From assembly GCF_943912555.1 (NCBI RefSeq), contig NZ_CALTUR010000005.1, positions 1 to 34,362 of the forward strand: a stretch of 34,362 bases of DNA, in the 5' to 3' direction. A program made the position numbers and the translations under genes. Below the pieces are notes generated by a model. It saw nothing but the letters and a program-made list of their open reading frames with translations. It had not been told where the DNA came from and did no database searches. This document shows positions 26,761 through 34,141 of this stretch, in pieces (positions within the stretch are counted from its first letter, which is position 1; every line of letters starts with the position of its first letter). The stretch comes from an uncultured Streptococcus sp. GTDB taxonomy: Bacteria; Bacillota; Bacilli; Lactobacillales; Streptococcaceae.

Positions 26761-27751
26761 TGATTTTCCCAAGGGAATCAATCACTGCTGGACCATAGTC
26801 CATCAATTCATCGTAAGAGATGGTCATGATTTTTTGATTCTTAATAGCAGGAACGCCTTCCAAAACAGCATTTGCCTTCATCAACTCTACTGCTTTTTCA
26901 TCCAATTTTTTATTGCGGTCACTGGTTACATAGATAATCAATTCAGGATCCATTGACACGAGGTTTTCCAAGGTCAATCCTGATGTCCCCGTAGCAACGT
27001 TTGTATAACCAAGTTGGTTCAGCAAACTTTCTTGCAAGGCAGACTTGTAGGCACCGAAGGTTTCATCATTATAAGCAACCATAACCAAAGCCTTTTTCTT
27101 TTCACCTTGACTTGCTGGATTTGCTTTCTTAACAGCATCAATTTTAGTTTGTAATTGGGCTGCGTATTCATTAGCCTTGTCCTGAACATTAAAAATCATT
27201 CCAAGATTTTTGACATCTTCTACGATATTCCCCAAATCTTGCTGAATCGTTGAGAGAGAAGCTTTTTGAGTATAGACTGGGATTTTGTTTTCATTCCAAG
27301 TGCTAACTGTCCCCAAGGATTTTTCAGAAAACATCATGTTTCGACCCATCACAGCTTCTGGCTCATAAGAAAGGACTGTCTCTTGTGAAACTGTTTTTTT
27401 ATCCCCAATTTGAGGAATAGTCGCAATCGCGTCCTTGTATTTGTCCGTCACAGCATTGTCTGGATTGAGCATGCCAGCAATTTTATCCTTCAACCCCAAC
27501 TCCAATAAGATTTCAGTGGTTGAAAGATTGTTGGTGATAACTTTTTCAGGTGCCTTATCAAAAACTTGTTCGACTTCATTTCCTTTAGCATCATAGGTCT
27601 TAATCGTTAGTGGATAAGTCGTCTCTGTGCTCGCCTTTTGACTTGTTTCTGTGCTAGATTGTGTGGTAGCTTTTTCTGTAGTAGTGTTACCACAAGCTGC
27701 CATGGTTAAGGTAGCTACTGTTACCAGTAAAATGCTTAGTGTTTTTTTCAT
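26741..27751 (-). CDS. Iron-siderophore ABC transporter, substrate-binding lipoprotein
   Basis: 336 residues, FecB/FepB-like. Signal peptide with lipobox TMAAC, lipid anchor on Cys20, then a Thr/Ser-rich linker (about 21-44). The class III binding-protein halves follow: KVITNNLSTTEILLELGLKD and the C-terminal LIIYVTSDRNKKLD with the bridging helix between. It would capture the ferric siderophore at the cell surface. AAGGAAAATAAG precedes the start. Heme or cobalamin cannot be excluded for the fold alone, but the esterase partner favours a siderophore. Confidence 0.9.
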   Translation of the reverse strand: MKKTLSILLVTVATLTMAACGNTTTEKATTQSSTETSQKASTETTYPLTIKTYDAKGNEVEQVFDKAPEKVITNNLSTTEILLELGLKDKIAGMLNPDNAVTDKYKDAIATIPQIGDKKTVSQETVLSYEPEAVMGRNMMFSEKSLGTVSTWNENKIPVYTQKASLSTIQQDLGNIVEDVKNLGMIFNVQDKANEYAAQLQTKIDAVKKANPASQGEKKKALVMVAYNDETFGAYKSALQESLLNQLGYTNVATGTSGLTLENLVSMDPELIIYVTSDRNKKLDEKAVELMKANAVLEGVPAIKNQKIMTISYDELMDYGPAVIDSLGKINDFINK

Positions 27752-27770
27752 CTTATTTTCCTTTTCATTT

Positions 27771-28526
27771 TTATAAATAGTGAATCATGGCTTGCTGATC
27801 CTCGGTCCAAGTCACCTGACTTTGAACTCCATATACAGTTTGCAATGACTCAGGGGTGATGGTCTCCTTTGGAGTCCCTTGGTAAAGGATTTCTCCCTCT
27901 TTCATCAGATAGAGATAATCCGAATAGCGACAAGCAAGTTGAATATCATGCAGGACAGCTAGAACATTGACCTTGAGCTCCTTCACAATGGCCAACAAGT
28001 CTAGCTGATACTTGATATCCAGGTGATTGGTTGGTTCGTCAAGGAGCAAGAGAGTCGGTTCTTGCGCCAAGGCGCGGGCTAACAAAACTCGCTGCTTCTC
28101 CCCCCCTGATAGAGACGAATAGAGACGAGTTTTCTTCTCAAGCATATCCACCTTGACAAGAGCATCTTGAACGAGGGCATAATCCCTTTCCCTTTCCTTC
28201 TGTAAAAAAGAGAGGTGGGGGGTTCTTCCCAGCAAGACAATTTCTTCAACTGTACAATCAAACTGCAACTGATTAAACTGGGTGACAACTGCCATTTGCT
28301 TGGCTGTTTCTTTGATTGTCCATTGTTCAAGAGGTTCCCCATCTAGACTTATCAAACCTTTGTCCGCCTTTTCCTGACGATAGAGGAGTTTAAGCAGGCT
28401 GGTTTTTCCACTTCCATTTGGCCCTAAGATAGTGTGAAATTGATTCCCTTCAACCTTAAGAGAGACTCCTTTGAGGATTTTTTTCTCCCCTAGTCCAAAA
28501 TGGATGTCCTGACAAATCAAATCCAT
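27771..28526 (-). CDS. Iron-siderophore ABC transporter, ATP-binding protein
   Basis: 251 residues, FepC type. Walker A GPNGSGKT (35-42), Q-loop near Gln83, signature LSGGEKQR (139-146), Walker B LLLLDEPTNHLD, and switch His in LAVLHDIQL. It drives the permease encoded one base upstream. 19 bases separate it from the binding-protein gene. Confidence 0.93.
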   Translation of the reverse strand: MDLICQDIHFGLGEKKILKGVSLKVEGNQFHTILGPNGSGKTSLLKLLYRQEKADKGLISLDGEPLEQWTIKETAKQMAVVTQFNQLQFDCTVEEIVLLGRTPHLSFLQKERERDYALVQDALVKVDMLEKKTRLYSSLSGGEKQRVLLARALAQEPTLLLLDEPTNHLDIKYQLDLLAIVKELKVNVLAVLHDIQLACRYSDYLYLMKEGEILYQGTPKETITPESLQTVYGVQSQVTWTEDQQAMIHYL

Positions 28527-28527
28527 A

Positions 28528-29574
28528 TCAGCCCCTCACCTCCCTTCGCCTACCCCCAACAATGTAGATAAAGAAGGGAGCACCTACTAAGGCTGTGAAA
28601 ATACCAATAGGCATCTCTGCATTTGGAATGGTGATACGAGAGAGTACATCTGCCCAGATGACAAAGAGGGCACCCAGCAAGGTTGCAACAGGAAAAAGCC
28701 TCTTGTAATTCGTTCCTACCAACCCTCGAGCTAAATGTGGAGTAATCAGGCCGACAAATCCAATAATCCCACAGGTTGCAACTAAGACTGCTGTCAGCAC
28801 AGCTACCATTGTCACATAAAGATACCAATAAAAGCGTAAGGGAATCCCCAAAGTTAAAGCAGCCTCATCTCCCATCATCATCGCATTGAAAACACGATAC
28901 TGAGTAGAGAAAAATAGAAAGGCCATTCCTACTACTATAGTTGGCAGAACCAAGTCTGCCCAGGAAGTCCCAGCGAGCGATCCCATGGTCCAAAACTTAA
29001 TGGTCATCACACTATCCGCATTAGCTCCAACTGAGATAATAAAGTTGGAAAAAGCCAGAAAGAGAGCGTTGACCACCGTTCCTGATAAGATCAGACTGGA
29101 AGTCGTCATCCTTCCCTGCATAGAGGCAATGATGAGGACAGCAATTGTTGCCAAAATAGCGCCAAGAAAAGCTCCAAGGCTAATCATCACTTTTAAACCA
29201 AGAATGATGCTCAAGGTTGCCCCTAGAGTTGCACCCGCAGATATTCCTAAGACATAAGGCTCTGCGATGGGATTGTTCACTGTAGACTGCATCACGCTAC
29301 CACACATAGAAAGACCAGCCCCCACTATCAAACCTAACAATACTCGGGGGAATCTCATGTTCCATACAATGGCAAGAGTAGACTTGGAAACCTCTCCTAT
29401 CTCAAGAGGAAATCCCAACCTGCTCAAAACAATCCGATAGGTATCTCCTAGATCAATCGCAACAGATCCCATTGAAACTGCTAGAAAGAGAGAAATCCCT
29501 AAAATACCTAGCAAAACAACTAAAAGTAACACAAATTGCTGGTCTTGTCGGCTTCCAGAAAATTTGGAAAGCAT
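28528..29574 (-). CDS. Iron-siderophore ABC transporter, FecCD permease
   Basis: 348 residues, about nine to ten membrane helices, FecCD family. Typical segments are MRFPRVLLGLIVGAGLSMCG, IAEPYVLGISAGATLGA and GIIGFVGLITPHLARGL. One permease would work as a homodimer, since no second permease gene is present. First gene of the operon, with AAGGAGG 4 bases before the ATG. Its promoter overlaps a CodY-box-like site. Confidence 0.93.
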   Translation of the reverse strand: MLSKFSGSRQDQQFVLLLVVLLGILGISLFLAVSMGSVAIDLGDTYRIVLSRLGFPLEIGEVSKSTLAIVWNMRFPRVLLGLIVGAGLSMCGSVMQSTVNNPIAEPYVLGISAGATLGATLSIILGLKVMISLGAFLGAILATIAVLIIASMQGRMTTSSLILSGTVVNALFLAFSNFIISVGANADSVMTIKFWTMGSLAGTSWADLVLPTIVVGMAFLFFSTQYRVFNAMMMGDEAALTLGIPLRFYWYLYVTMVAVLTAVLVATCGIIGFVGLITPHLARGLVGTNYKRLFPVATLLGALFVIWADVLSRITIPNAEMPIGIFTALVGAPFFIYIVGGRRREVRG

Positions 29575-29599
29575 GCAAACCTCCTTTGATAGAATCTTA

Positions 29600-29614
29600 A
29601 AAATTTAGAAAATT
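29600..29614 (-). promoter_or_regulatory. CodY-box-like site at the iron-uptake operon
   Basis: Minus-strand AATTTTCTAAATTTT matches AATTTTCWGAAAATT at 12 of 15 positions and lies just downstream of the -10, where a bound repressor would block transcription. A TCATGA-centred inverted repeat is beside it. Confidence 0.45.
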
Positions 29615-29623
29615 CTCATGAAA

Positions 29624-29652
29624 AGTATACCATATTTTCAACAATGGAACAA
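29624..29652 (-). promoter_or_regulatory. Promoter of the iron-uptake operon
   Basis: Minus strand: TTGTTC (29652-29647), 17-base spacer, TATACT (29629-29624) with TGG extension. The leader is about 45 bases. Confidence 0.65.
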
Positions 29653-29674
29653 GATGAGAACAAATGAATATAGT

Positions 29675-29742
29675 TTGTTTTATAGTGCTAGGAACCGTAA
29701 GTAAAGATAATACTTGAGTATATCGAGGTAAGGTGACAACGT
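29675..29742. repeat. Probable diverged copy of the repeat found beside rpsO
   Basis: Shares in order TTATAG, CTAGG, GTA-x-ATCGAGG and ACAACG with the element at 30992-31074. Similarity is patchy, so homology is only likely. Confidence 0.3.
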
Positions 29743-29777
29743 AAAAAGCCCTCTGAAAATCAGAGAGCTGATTTGAG
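29743..29777 (-). terminator. cadD terminator; left copy of a 35-bp direct repeat
   Basis: The minus-strand RNA folds AGCUCUCUGA with UCAGAGGGCU and ends in TTTTT. The same 35 bases recur exactly at 30828-30862 on the other side of the cadD module. Confidence 0.8.
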
Positions 29778-29809
29778 CTCAGGCTAAAATCCTAGTGAAA
29801 CAAAAAAAT

Positions 29810-30421
29810 CTACACGGTCAGAAAAGTCTCTATCGTGCCATTTTCATACATGATGTATAGTCCAAGTAGAATGAATACTAAGGGCACAATGATTCGCTCG
29901 TATTTTTCAATTGTCTCGAATATTAACGGAATAGAGGATAACATCCGACTAATCTCGCATAAGATAATTATGCCGATTACAAACACAAGCAAGGCCACGA
30001 GGGTCTGTGACCAATCTAACGAAGCAAAATAAGGTATATAGATACCTAAATTATCTCCGCCAGACGCAATTGTCAGCAATGTAACTGTCCAAAACAGTTG
30101 ATTTGCCTTGCTTTGTTCTAATCTTTCAATAATTTCTTCCTCTTCTTCCTCACCTTCTCCAACAATTGCAAAGCGAATCCCTAAATAGATAGGGATTAAA
30201 CCAAGCAATCCAACCATCCATTCTTCAGGCACGAAATTAACGACATAAGCAGCAACTAAACTCGCCCCTACAAGTAAGCCTGTGCCTAGATATTGCCCCG
30301 CATAAATATGCCATTTTTGTTTATTCTGTGATAGCTGTGCAAATAAAATAATTAAAATAATTAAATAATCGATACTGGTAGAAATATAAACACCAATAGC
30401 AGATATGATTGTCTGTACCAT
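29810..30421 (-). CDS. cadD: Cadmium resistance transporter, CadD family
   Basis: 203 residues, close to staphylococcal CadD in length. Signature N-terminus (IGVYISTSIDYLIILIILFA), about five to six membrane helices, an acidic cytoplasmic loop (VGEGEEEEEEIIERLEQ) and the conserved TIASGGDNLGIYIPYF segment. CadD is a LysE-superfamily cadmium exporter. No CadX (ArsR-type) regulator is next to it. Instead, a small ORF with a strong ribosome site lies 30 bases upstream behind a palindromic promoter, suggesting another control. AGGA lies about 9 bases before the ATG. The module is flanked by direct repeats. Confidence 0.9.
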   Translation of the reverse strand: MVQTIISAIGVYISTSIDYLIILIILFAQLSQNKQKWHIYAGQYLGTGLLVGASLVAAYVVNFVPEEWMVGLLGLIPIYLGIRFAIVGEGEEEEEEIIERLEQSKANQLFWTVTLLTIASGGDNLGIYIPYFASLDWSQTLVALLVFVIGIIILCEISRMLSSIPLIFETIEKYERIIVPLVFILLGLYIMYENGTIETFLTV

Positions 30422-30451
30422 AAAAAAATTCCTGTATTAGTCAGTAATAAA

Positions 30452-30526
30452 TCAGCAGATTTTAGGGAAGCACAGACACATTAATTTAGCTATCGCTAGT
30501 GGGTAATGTCGAACGTAGGAAAGCAT
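30452..30526 (-). CDS. Candidate 24-residue leader peptide upstream of cadD
   Basis: ATG at 30526 preceded by GAGGAGGAG, the best Shine-Dalgarno of this region; stop TGA at 30454-30452, 30 bases before the cadD ATG. The peptide starts MLSYVRHYPLAIAKLMC and has cysteines at 17, 19 and 24 (C-L-C and a final Cys). Too short for a family call. Position and ribosome site suggest a translated leader controlling cadD, or a small membrane peptide. I do not recognise it from known leaders. Confidence 0.5.
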   Translation of the reverse strand: MLSYVRHYPLAIAKLMCLCFPKIC

Positions 30527-30590
30527 TTTACTCCTCCTCAAAATGTAGTTACAAAGTAATTTCTAACTGGAATTCGGTGACTACTTCCAT

Positions 30591-30616
30591 GTAAAGTATA
30601 ACATACTATACCTTAC
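30591..30616 (-). promoter_or_regulatory. Palindromic operator overlapping the cadD-operon promoter
   Basis: Arms GTAAAGTATA (30591-30600) and TATACCTTAC (30607-30616), one mismatch, 6-base centre. The left arm contains the minus-strand -10 TATACT (30600-30595, with TGT extension). A further GTAAAG half-site is at 30620-30625. Likely repressor binding site; regulator not in the window. Confidence 0.6.
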
Positions 30617-30652
30617 TTCGTAAAGTGTGGGCTCTCCGAGGGGGCTTGCAGA

Positions 30653-30683
30653 CAGCTACTCGGCTTGAAAAGCCGAGTAGCTG
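30653..30683. repeat. Perfect 14-bp inverted repeat with 3-base loop
   Basis: CAGCTACTCGGCTT (30653-30666), loop GAA, AAGCCGAGTAGCTG (30670-30683). No T-run on either side, so not a standard terminator. It lies between the operator and the CRISPR-like array. Confidence 0.75.
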
Positions 30684-30713
30684 CGCACCTTTATGGTGTA
30701 ATTAGCTGATACC

Positions 30714-30820
30714 ATTTGAGGTTTTTGTAGTCTCCAAAATTGTGACCGATAAAACTAATTTAGTTCCAGATGGAATACCTAATTCGTTTTTGTAGTCTCC
30801 AAAATTGTGACCGATAAAAC
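30714..30820 (+). CRISPR. One-spacer, type II-A-like mini CRISPR array without cas genes
   Basis: Two identical 35-base repeats at 30721-30755 and 30786-30820 flank a 30-base unique spacer (30756-30785). The repeat starts GTTTTTGTAG and ends GATAAAAC, the GTTTT...AAAC frame and length of streptococcal type II-A repeats. ATTTGAG (30714-30720) sits directly before the first repeat, like the type II-A leader-anchoring sequence. No cas9, cas1, cas2 or csn2 is in the window. With only two repeats a chance duplication remains possible. Confidence 0.55.
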
Positions 30821-30827
30821 CTCAATA

Positions 30828-30862
30828 AAAAAGCCCTCTGAAAATCAGAGAGCTGATTTGAG
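30828..30862 (-). terminator. Right copy of the 35-bp direct repeat, terminator-like
   Basis: Identical to 29743-29777 over 35 bases, with weaker similarity continuing about 15 more bases (shared TAAAATCC). Hairpin and T-run point to the minus strand, i.e. reading from rpsO. Confidence 0.7.
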
Positions 30863-30880
30863 ATTGGGATAAAATCCATA

Positions 30881-30911
30881 CAAAAAAGCTACCCAATTTA
30901 GAGTAGCTTCA
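30881..30911 (-). terminator. Second terminator-like hairpin downstream of rpsO
   Basis: Minus-strand AAGCTAC (30909-30903) pairs with GTAGCTT (30892-30886), followed by TTTTTTG. Confidence 0.65.
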
Positions 30912-30948
30912 TTATCAAGATATGCTCAATTGAACACGGTCCAAGCAT

Positions 30949-30978
30949 AGAAAAAGCTCCCCAAAATCAGAGAGCTCC
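30949..30978 (-). terminator. First terminator downstream of rpsO
   Basis: Minus-strand AGCTCTC pairs with GGGGAGCT (with one U-G), loop TGATTTT, then TTTTTC. Related in sequence to the 35-bp repeat. Confidence 0.65.
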
Positions 30979-30991
30979 AGTCTTGCTGGAT

Positions 30992-31074
30992 AAAACGTTT
31001 ATAGACTAGGCGACGAGGCGAAGGTTGTACTAATGGTACATCGAGGCGAAGCCAACGCAGTATAGAAACGTTTT
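30992..31074. repeat. 83-bp imperfect inverted repeat next to rpsO
   Basis: Ends AAAACGTTTATAGACT (30992-31007) and AGTATAGAAACGTTTT (31059-31074) match inverted at 14 of 16 bases. The centre is GTAC-TAATG-GTAC. The arms between are less similar but both contain GAGGCGAAG. It looks like a small miniature element, not BOX; I could not assign it to RUP or SPRITE. Confidence 0.5.
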
Positions 31075-31084
31075 AGACGCAAGA

Positions 31085-31354
31085 TTAGCGACGAAGTCCT
31101 AGAGAGTTGATCAACTCACGGTAACGGTTAACGTCGTTTTTACGCAAGTATGCAAGCAAGTTACGACGGCGACCGATTTTCTTCATCAATCCACGGTAAG
31201 TAGCGTGGTCTTTTTTGTGTTGTTTGATGTGTTCGTTAAGGTGGTTGATTTCCCAAGTAAGGACAGCAACTTGAACCTCTACTGAACCTGTATCACCTTC
31301 GTGACGTGCATATTGTGCGATGATTTCATTTTTTTTCTCTTTTGAGATTGCCAT
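31085..31354 (-). CDS. rpsO: Ribosomal protein S15
   Basis: 89 residues, exact family length, from [20 protein letters not shown] to the ending [11 protein letters not shown]. It binds the 16S rRNA central domain early in 30S assembly. AAAGGAG precedes the ATG. Consensus promoter and an 80-base leader with hairpins upstream; tandem terminator-like hairpins downstream. Confidence 0.99.
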   Translation of the reverse strand: MAISKEKKNEIIAQYARHEGDTGSVEVQVAVLTWEINHLNEHIKQHKKDHATYRGLMKKIGRRRNLLAYLRKNDVNRYRELINSLGLRR

Positions 31355-31438
31355 GATGTTTCTCCTTTTTATTTGGCTTCATCCGAGTGACAGGTTGGCA
31401 TGCCTGTAACCAAGAAGAAGTTATTTGTCTTTACGACA
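31355..31438 (-). promoter_or_regulatory. rpsO mRNA leader, possible S15 autoregulatory RNA
   Basis: About 84 bases between the predicted transcription start and the ATG. It can form TGTC-GTAAA-GACA at the 5' end and a larger hairpin with GGTTACAGG and CCAACCTG (31397-31418 region). S15 leaders are known regulators in Firmicutes, but I cannot match this to a defined class. Confidence 0.35.
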
Positions 31439-31444
31439 TTCCCT

Positions 31445-31473
31445 ATTCTACCAATAACTAACTTCTTTGTCAA
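31445..31473 (-). promoter_or_regulatory. rpsO promoter
   Basis: Minus strand: TTGACA (31473-31468), 17-base spacer, TAGAAT (31450-31445) with TGG extension. Confidence 0.85.
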
Positions 31474-31591
31474 CAGATTGACTTATTTCTCTTTACTTTA
31501 CTAGCATAAAGGAGATACTCAACTTCTTCTAAAGAGTACCATTCCTAATTCTCACCCTAAACAAGGAAATTCAAAAAAATCTACAAATATC

Positions 31592-31619
31592 TTGAAAATT
31601 TTCACAATCATGCTATAAT
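31592..31619 (+). promoter_or_regulatory. thrS promoter
   Basis: TTGAAA (31592-31597), 16-base spacer, TATAAT (31614-31619) with TGC extension; it initiates just before the T-box leader. A GAAAATTTTC palindrome overlaps the -35. Confidence 0.75.
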
Positions 31620-31836
31620 AATCCATAGAGACAAGTCATTTAGTCCCTTTCTACTAGAGAGTGCGTGGTTGCTGAAAACGCATAGAAAGCCTAAACTGAT
31701 ACTACTCTTGAGTTTTTTTATGAAAACATAAAACGGTGGCCACGTTAGAGCCAATCAGAGGTGTCCCTCTTTTTTGAGGAACATAAATGAAGGTGGAACC
31801 ACGTTGCGACGTCCTTTCGAGGATGTCGCTTTTTGT
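31620..31836 (+). promoter_or_regulatory. T-box riboswitch of thrS
   Basis: The leader starts with a long stem I region (31625-31720). It contains the T-box sequence GGTGGAACCACG (31792-31803), whose TGGA pairs with the tRNA 3' end, and ends in a terminator: GCGACGTCCT (31806-31815), TTCG, AGGATGTCGC (31820-31829), T-run. Uncharged tRNA-Thr would stabilise the antiterminator and allow thrS expression. The specifier is probably an ACT/ACC triplet near 31701-31706, which I could not fix with certainty. Confidence 0.9.
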
Positions 31837-31914
31837 TTTTCTTTATTTAAGACTGCGAAATAGGGAAACACTTCTGCTTTAGAAATAATGGATAACAAAT
31901 ATAAGGAGAACATC

Positions 31915-33858
31915 ATGATTAACATTACTTTCCCAGATGGCGCTGTTCGTGAATTCGAATCCGGCGTTACAACTTTTGAAATTGCCCAATCCATCAGCAA
32001 TTCCCTAGCTAAAAAGGCCTTAGCTGGTAAATTCAACGGCAAACTCATCGACACTACTCGTGCTATCACTGAAGATGGAAGCATCGAAATCGTGACACCT
32101 GACCACGAAGATGCCCTTCCAATCTTGCGTCACTCTGCTGCCCACTTGTTTGCCCAAGCAGCTCGTCGTCTTTTCCCAGACATTCACTTGGGAGTTGGTC
32201 CAGCCATCGAAGACGGCTTCTATTACGATACAGATAATACTGCTGGTCAAATCTCTAACGAAGACCTTCCACGTATCGAAGAAGAAATGCAAAAAATCGT
32301 CAAAGAAAACTTCCCATCTATTCGTGAAGAAGTGACTAAAGATGAGGCACGTGAAATCTTCAAGAACGACCCTTACAAGTTGGAATTGATTGAAGAACAC
32401 TCTGAAGACGAAGGCGGTTTGACTATCTATCGTCAGGGCGAATATGTAGACCTCTGTCGTGGACCACACGTCCCAACAACTGGTCGCATCCAAATCTTCC
32501 ACCTTCTTAACGTAGCTGGTGCTTACTGGCGTGGAAATAGCGACAACGCTATGATGCAACGTATCTATGGTACAGCTTGGTTTGACAAGAAAGACTTGAA
32601 AAACTACCTTCAAATGCGTGAAGAAGCTAAGGAACGTGACCACCGTAAACTTGGTAAAGAGCTTGATTTATTCATGATTTCTCAAGAGGTTGGTCAAGGG
32701 CTTCCATTCTGGTTGCCAAATGGTGCGACTATCCGTCGTGAATTGGAACGCTATATCGTTGACAAGGAGTTGGCTTCTGGCTACCAACACGTTTATACTC
32801 CACCACTTGCTTCTGTTGAACTTTACAAGACTTCTGGTCACTGGGATCATTACCAAGAAGATATGTTCCCAACTATGGACATGGGTGACGGGGAAGAATT
32901 TGTCCTTCGTCCAATGAACTGCCCACACCACATCCAAGTCTTCAAACACCATGTTCACTCTTACCGTGAGTTGCCAATCCGTATCGCTGAAATCGGTATG
33001 ATGCACCGTTACGAAAAATCTGGTGCCCTGACTGGTCTTCAACGTGTGCGTGAAATGTCTCTCAACGACGGTCACCTCTTCGTTACTCCAGAACAAATCC
33101 AAGAAGAATTCCAGCGTGCCCTTCAGTTGATTATCGATGTTTATGAAGATTTCAACTTGAATGAATACCGCTTCCGTCTCTCTCTTCGTGACCCAGAGGA
33201 CAAAGAAAAATACTTCGACAACGACCAAATGTGGGAAAATGCCCAAACTATGCTTCGTGCTGCCCTTGATGAAATGGGTGTTGACTACTTTGAAGCCGAA
33301 GGCGAAGCAGCCTTCTACGGACCAAAATTGGATATTCAAGTTAAGACCGCTCTTGGTAAAGAAGAAACCCTTTCTACTATCCAGCTTGACTTCTTGCTTC
33401 CAGAACGCTTCGACCTTAAATACATCGGAGCTGATGGCGAAGAGCACCGTCCAGTTATGATCCACCGTGGGGTTATCTCAACTATGGAACGCTTCACAGC
33501 TATTTTGATTGAGAACTACAAGGGTGCCTTCCCAACATGGCTTGCACCACACCAAGTAACCCTCATCCCAGTATCTAACGAAAAACACGTGGACTACGCA
33601 TGGGAAGTAGCTAAAAAACTCCGTGACCGCGGTGTCCGTGCAGACGTAGATGAGCGCAATGAAAAAATGCAGTTCAAGATCCGTGCTTCACAAACCAGCA
33701 AGATTCCTTACCAATTAATCGTTGGGGATAAGGAAATGGAAGACGGAACTGTTAACGTTCGTCGCTACGGCCAAAAAGAAACACAAACTGTCTCAGTTGA
33801 TGACTTTGTTCAAGCTATCCTAGCTGATATCGCCAACAAATCACGAGTTGAGAAATAG
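31915..33858 (+). CDS. thrS: Threonyl-tRNA synthetase
   Basis: 647 residues from the ATG at 31915, which follows AAGGAG; nine extra codons upstream (31888) lack a ribosome site. Domains: TGS (1-60), editing SAD domain with the HSAAH metal motif ([12 protein letters not shown]), class II catalytic core with RPMNCPHH carrying the zinc Cys and His, motif 2 near [20 protein letters not shown], and motif 3 near [11 protein letters not shown], then the anticodon-binding domain (after about 540). Charges tRNA-Thr and removes mischarged Ser. Controlled by the T-box upstream. No clear terminator follows in 33859-34080, an A/T-rich stretch where I see no gene. Confidence 0.99.
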   Translation: MINITFPDGAVREFESGVTTFEIAQSISNSLAKKALAGKFNGKLIDTTRAITEDGSIEIVTPDHEDALPILRHSAAHLFAQAARRLFPDIHLGVGPAIEDGFYYDTDNTAGQISNEDLPRIEEEMQKIVKENFPSIREEVTKDEAREIFKNDPYKLELIEEHSEDEGGLTIYRQGEYVDLCRGPHVPTTGRIQIFHLLNVAGAYWRGNSDNAMMQRIYGTAWFDKKDLKNYLQMREEAKERDHRKLGKELDLFMISQEVGQGLPFWLPNGATIRRELERYIVDKELASGYQHVYTPPLASVELYKTSGHWDHYQEDMFPTMDMGDGEEFVLRPMNCPHHIQVFKHHVHSYRELPIRIAEIGMMHRYEKSGALTGLQRVREMSLNDGHLFVTPEQIQEEFQRALQLIIDVYEDFNLNEYRFRLSLRDPEDKEKYFDNDQMWENAQTMLRAALDEMGVDYFEAEGEAAFYGPKLDIQVKTALGKEETLSTIQLDFLLPERFDLKYIGADGEEHRPVMIHRGVISTMERFTAILIENYKGAFPTWLAPHQVTLIPVSNEKHVDYAWEVAKKLRDRGVRADVDERNEKMQFKIRASQTSKIPYQLIVGDKEMEDGTVNVRRYGQKETQTVSVDDFVQAILADIANKSRVEK

Positions 33859-34081
33859 TATAATCTCCAAAAGCGATATGACTACTATCAGATTATAATA
33901 ATCCAAGTTCATCACTTTAATACTACCAAAGTTTAACACGAAATTTTTACTACATCCAAAATCTGAAATTCTCATTTATTTCATATTCAATCCTCGTTGT
34001 TTTTGATGTTTTTATATACCCTATTTATCTTTTATTTCTTATAAGCTATTGTATATTTAATTAGAGGAAAAATTTGCTCGG

Positions 34082-34110
34082 TTGTAATCGCTTAACTTTT
34101 ATGTTATAAT
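34082..34110 (+). promoter_or_regulatory. Promoter of the right-edge ORF
   Basis: TTGTAA (34082-34087), 17-base spacer, TATAAT (34105-34110) with TGT extension. Confidence 0.7.
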
Positions 34111-34141
34111 TAACCTGTTTTATTAACTTTGGAGGTTAAGG

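Noticed and set aside
30640..30700. tracrRNA-like resemblance (CTTGCAGA...AGCTAC) next to the CRISPR-like array
   Set aside because: Only a short match, and it falls into the perfect hairpin with no anti-repeat to the array's repeat.
31888..31914. Nine-codon extension of thrS
   Set aside because: No ribosome site; the ATG at 31915 has AAGGAG at the right distance.
32668..33465. 265-codon open frame antisense to thrS, and another of 207 codons at 32020-32643
   Set aside because: Both mirror the codon pattern of thrS, have no ribosome site or promoter, and encode unlikely compositions.
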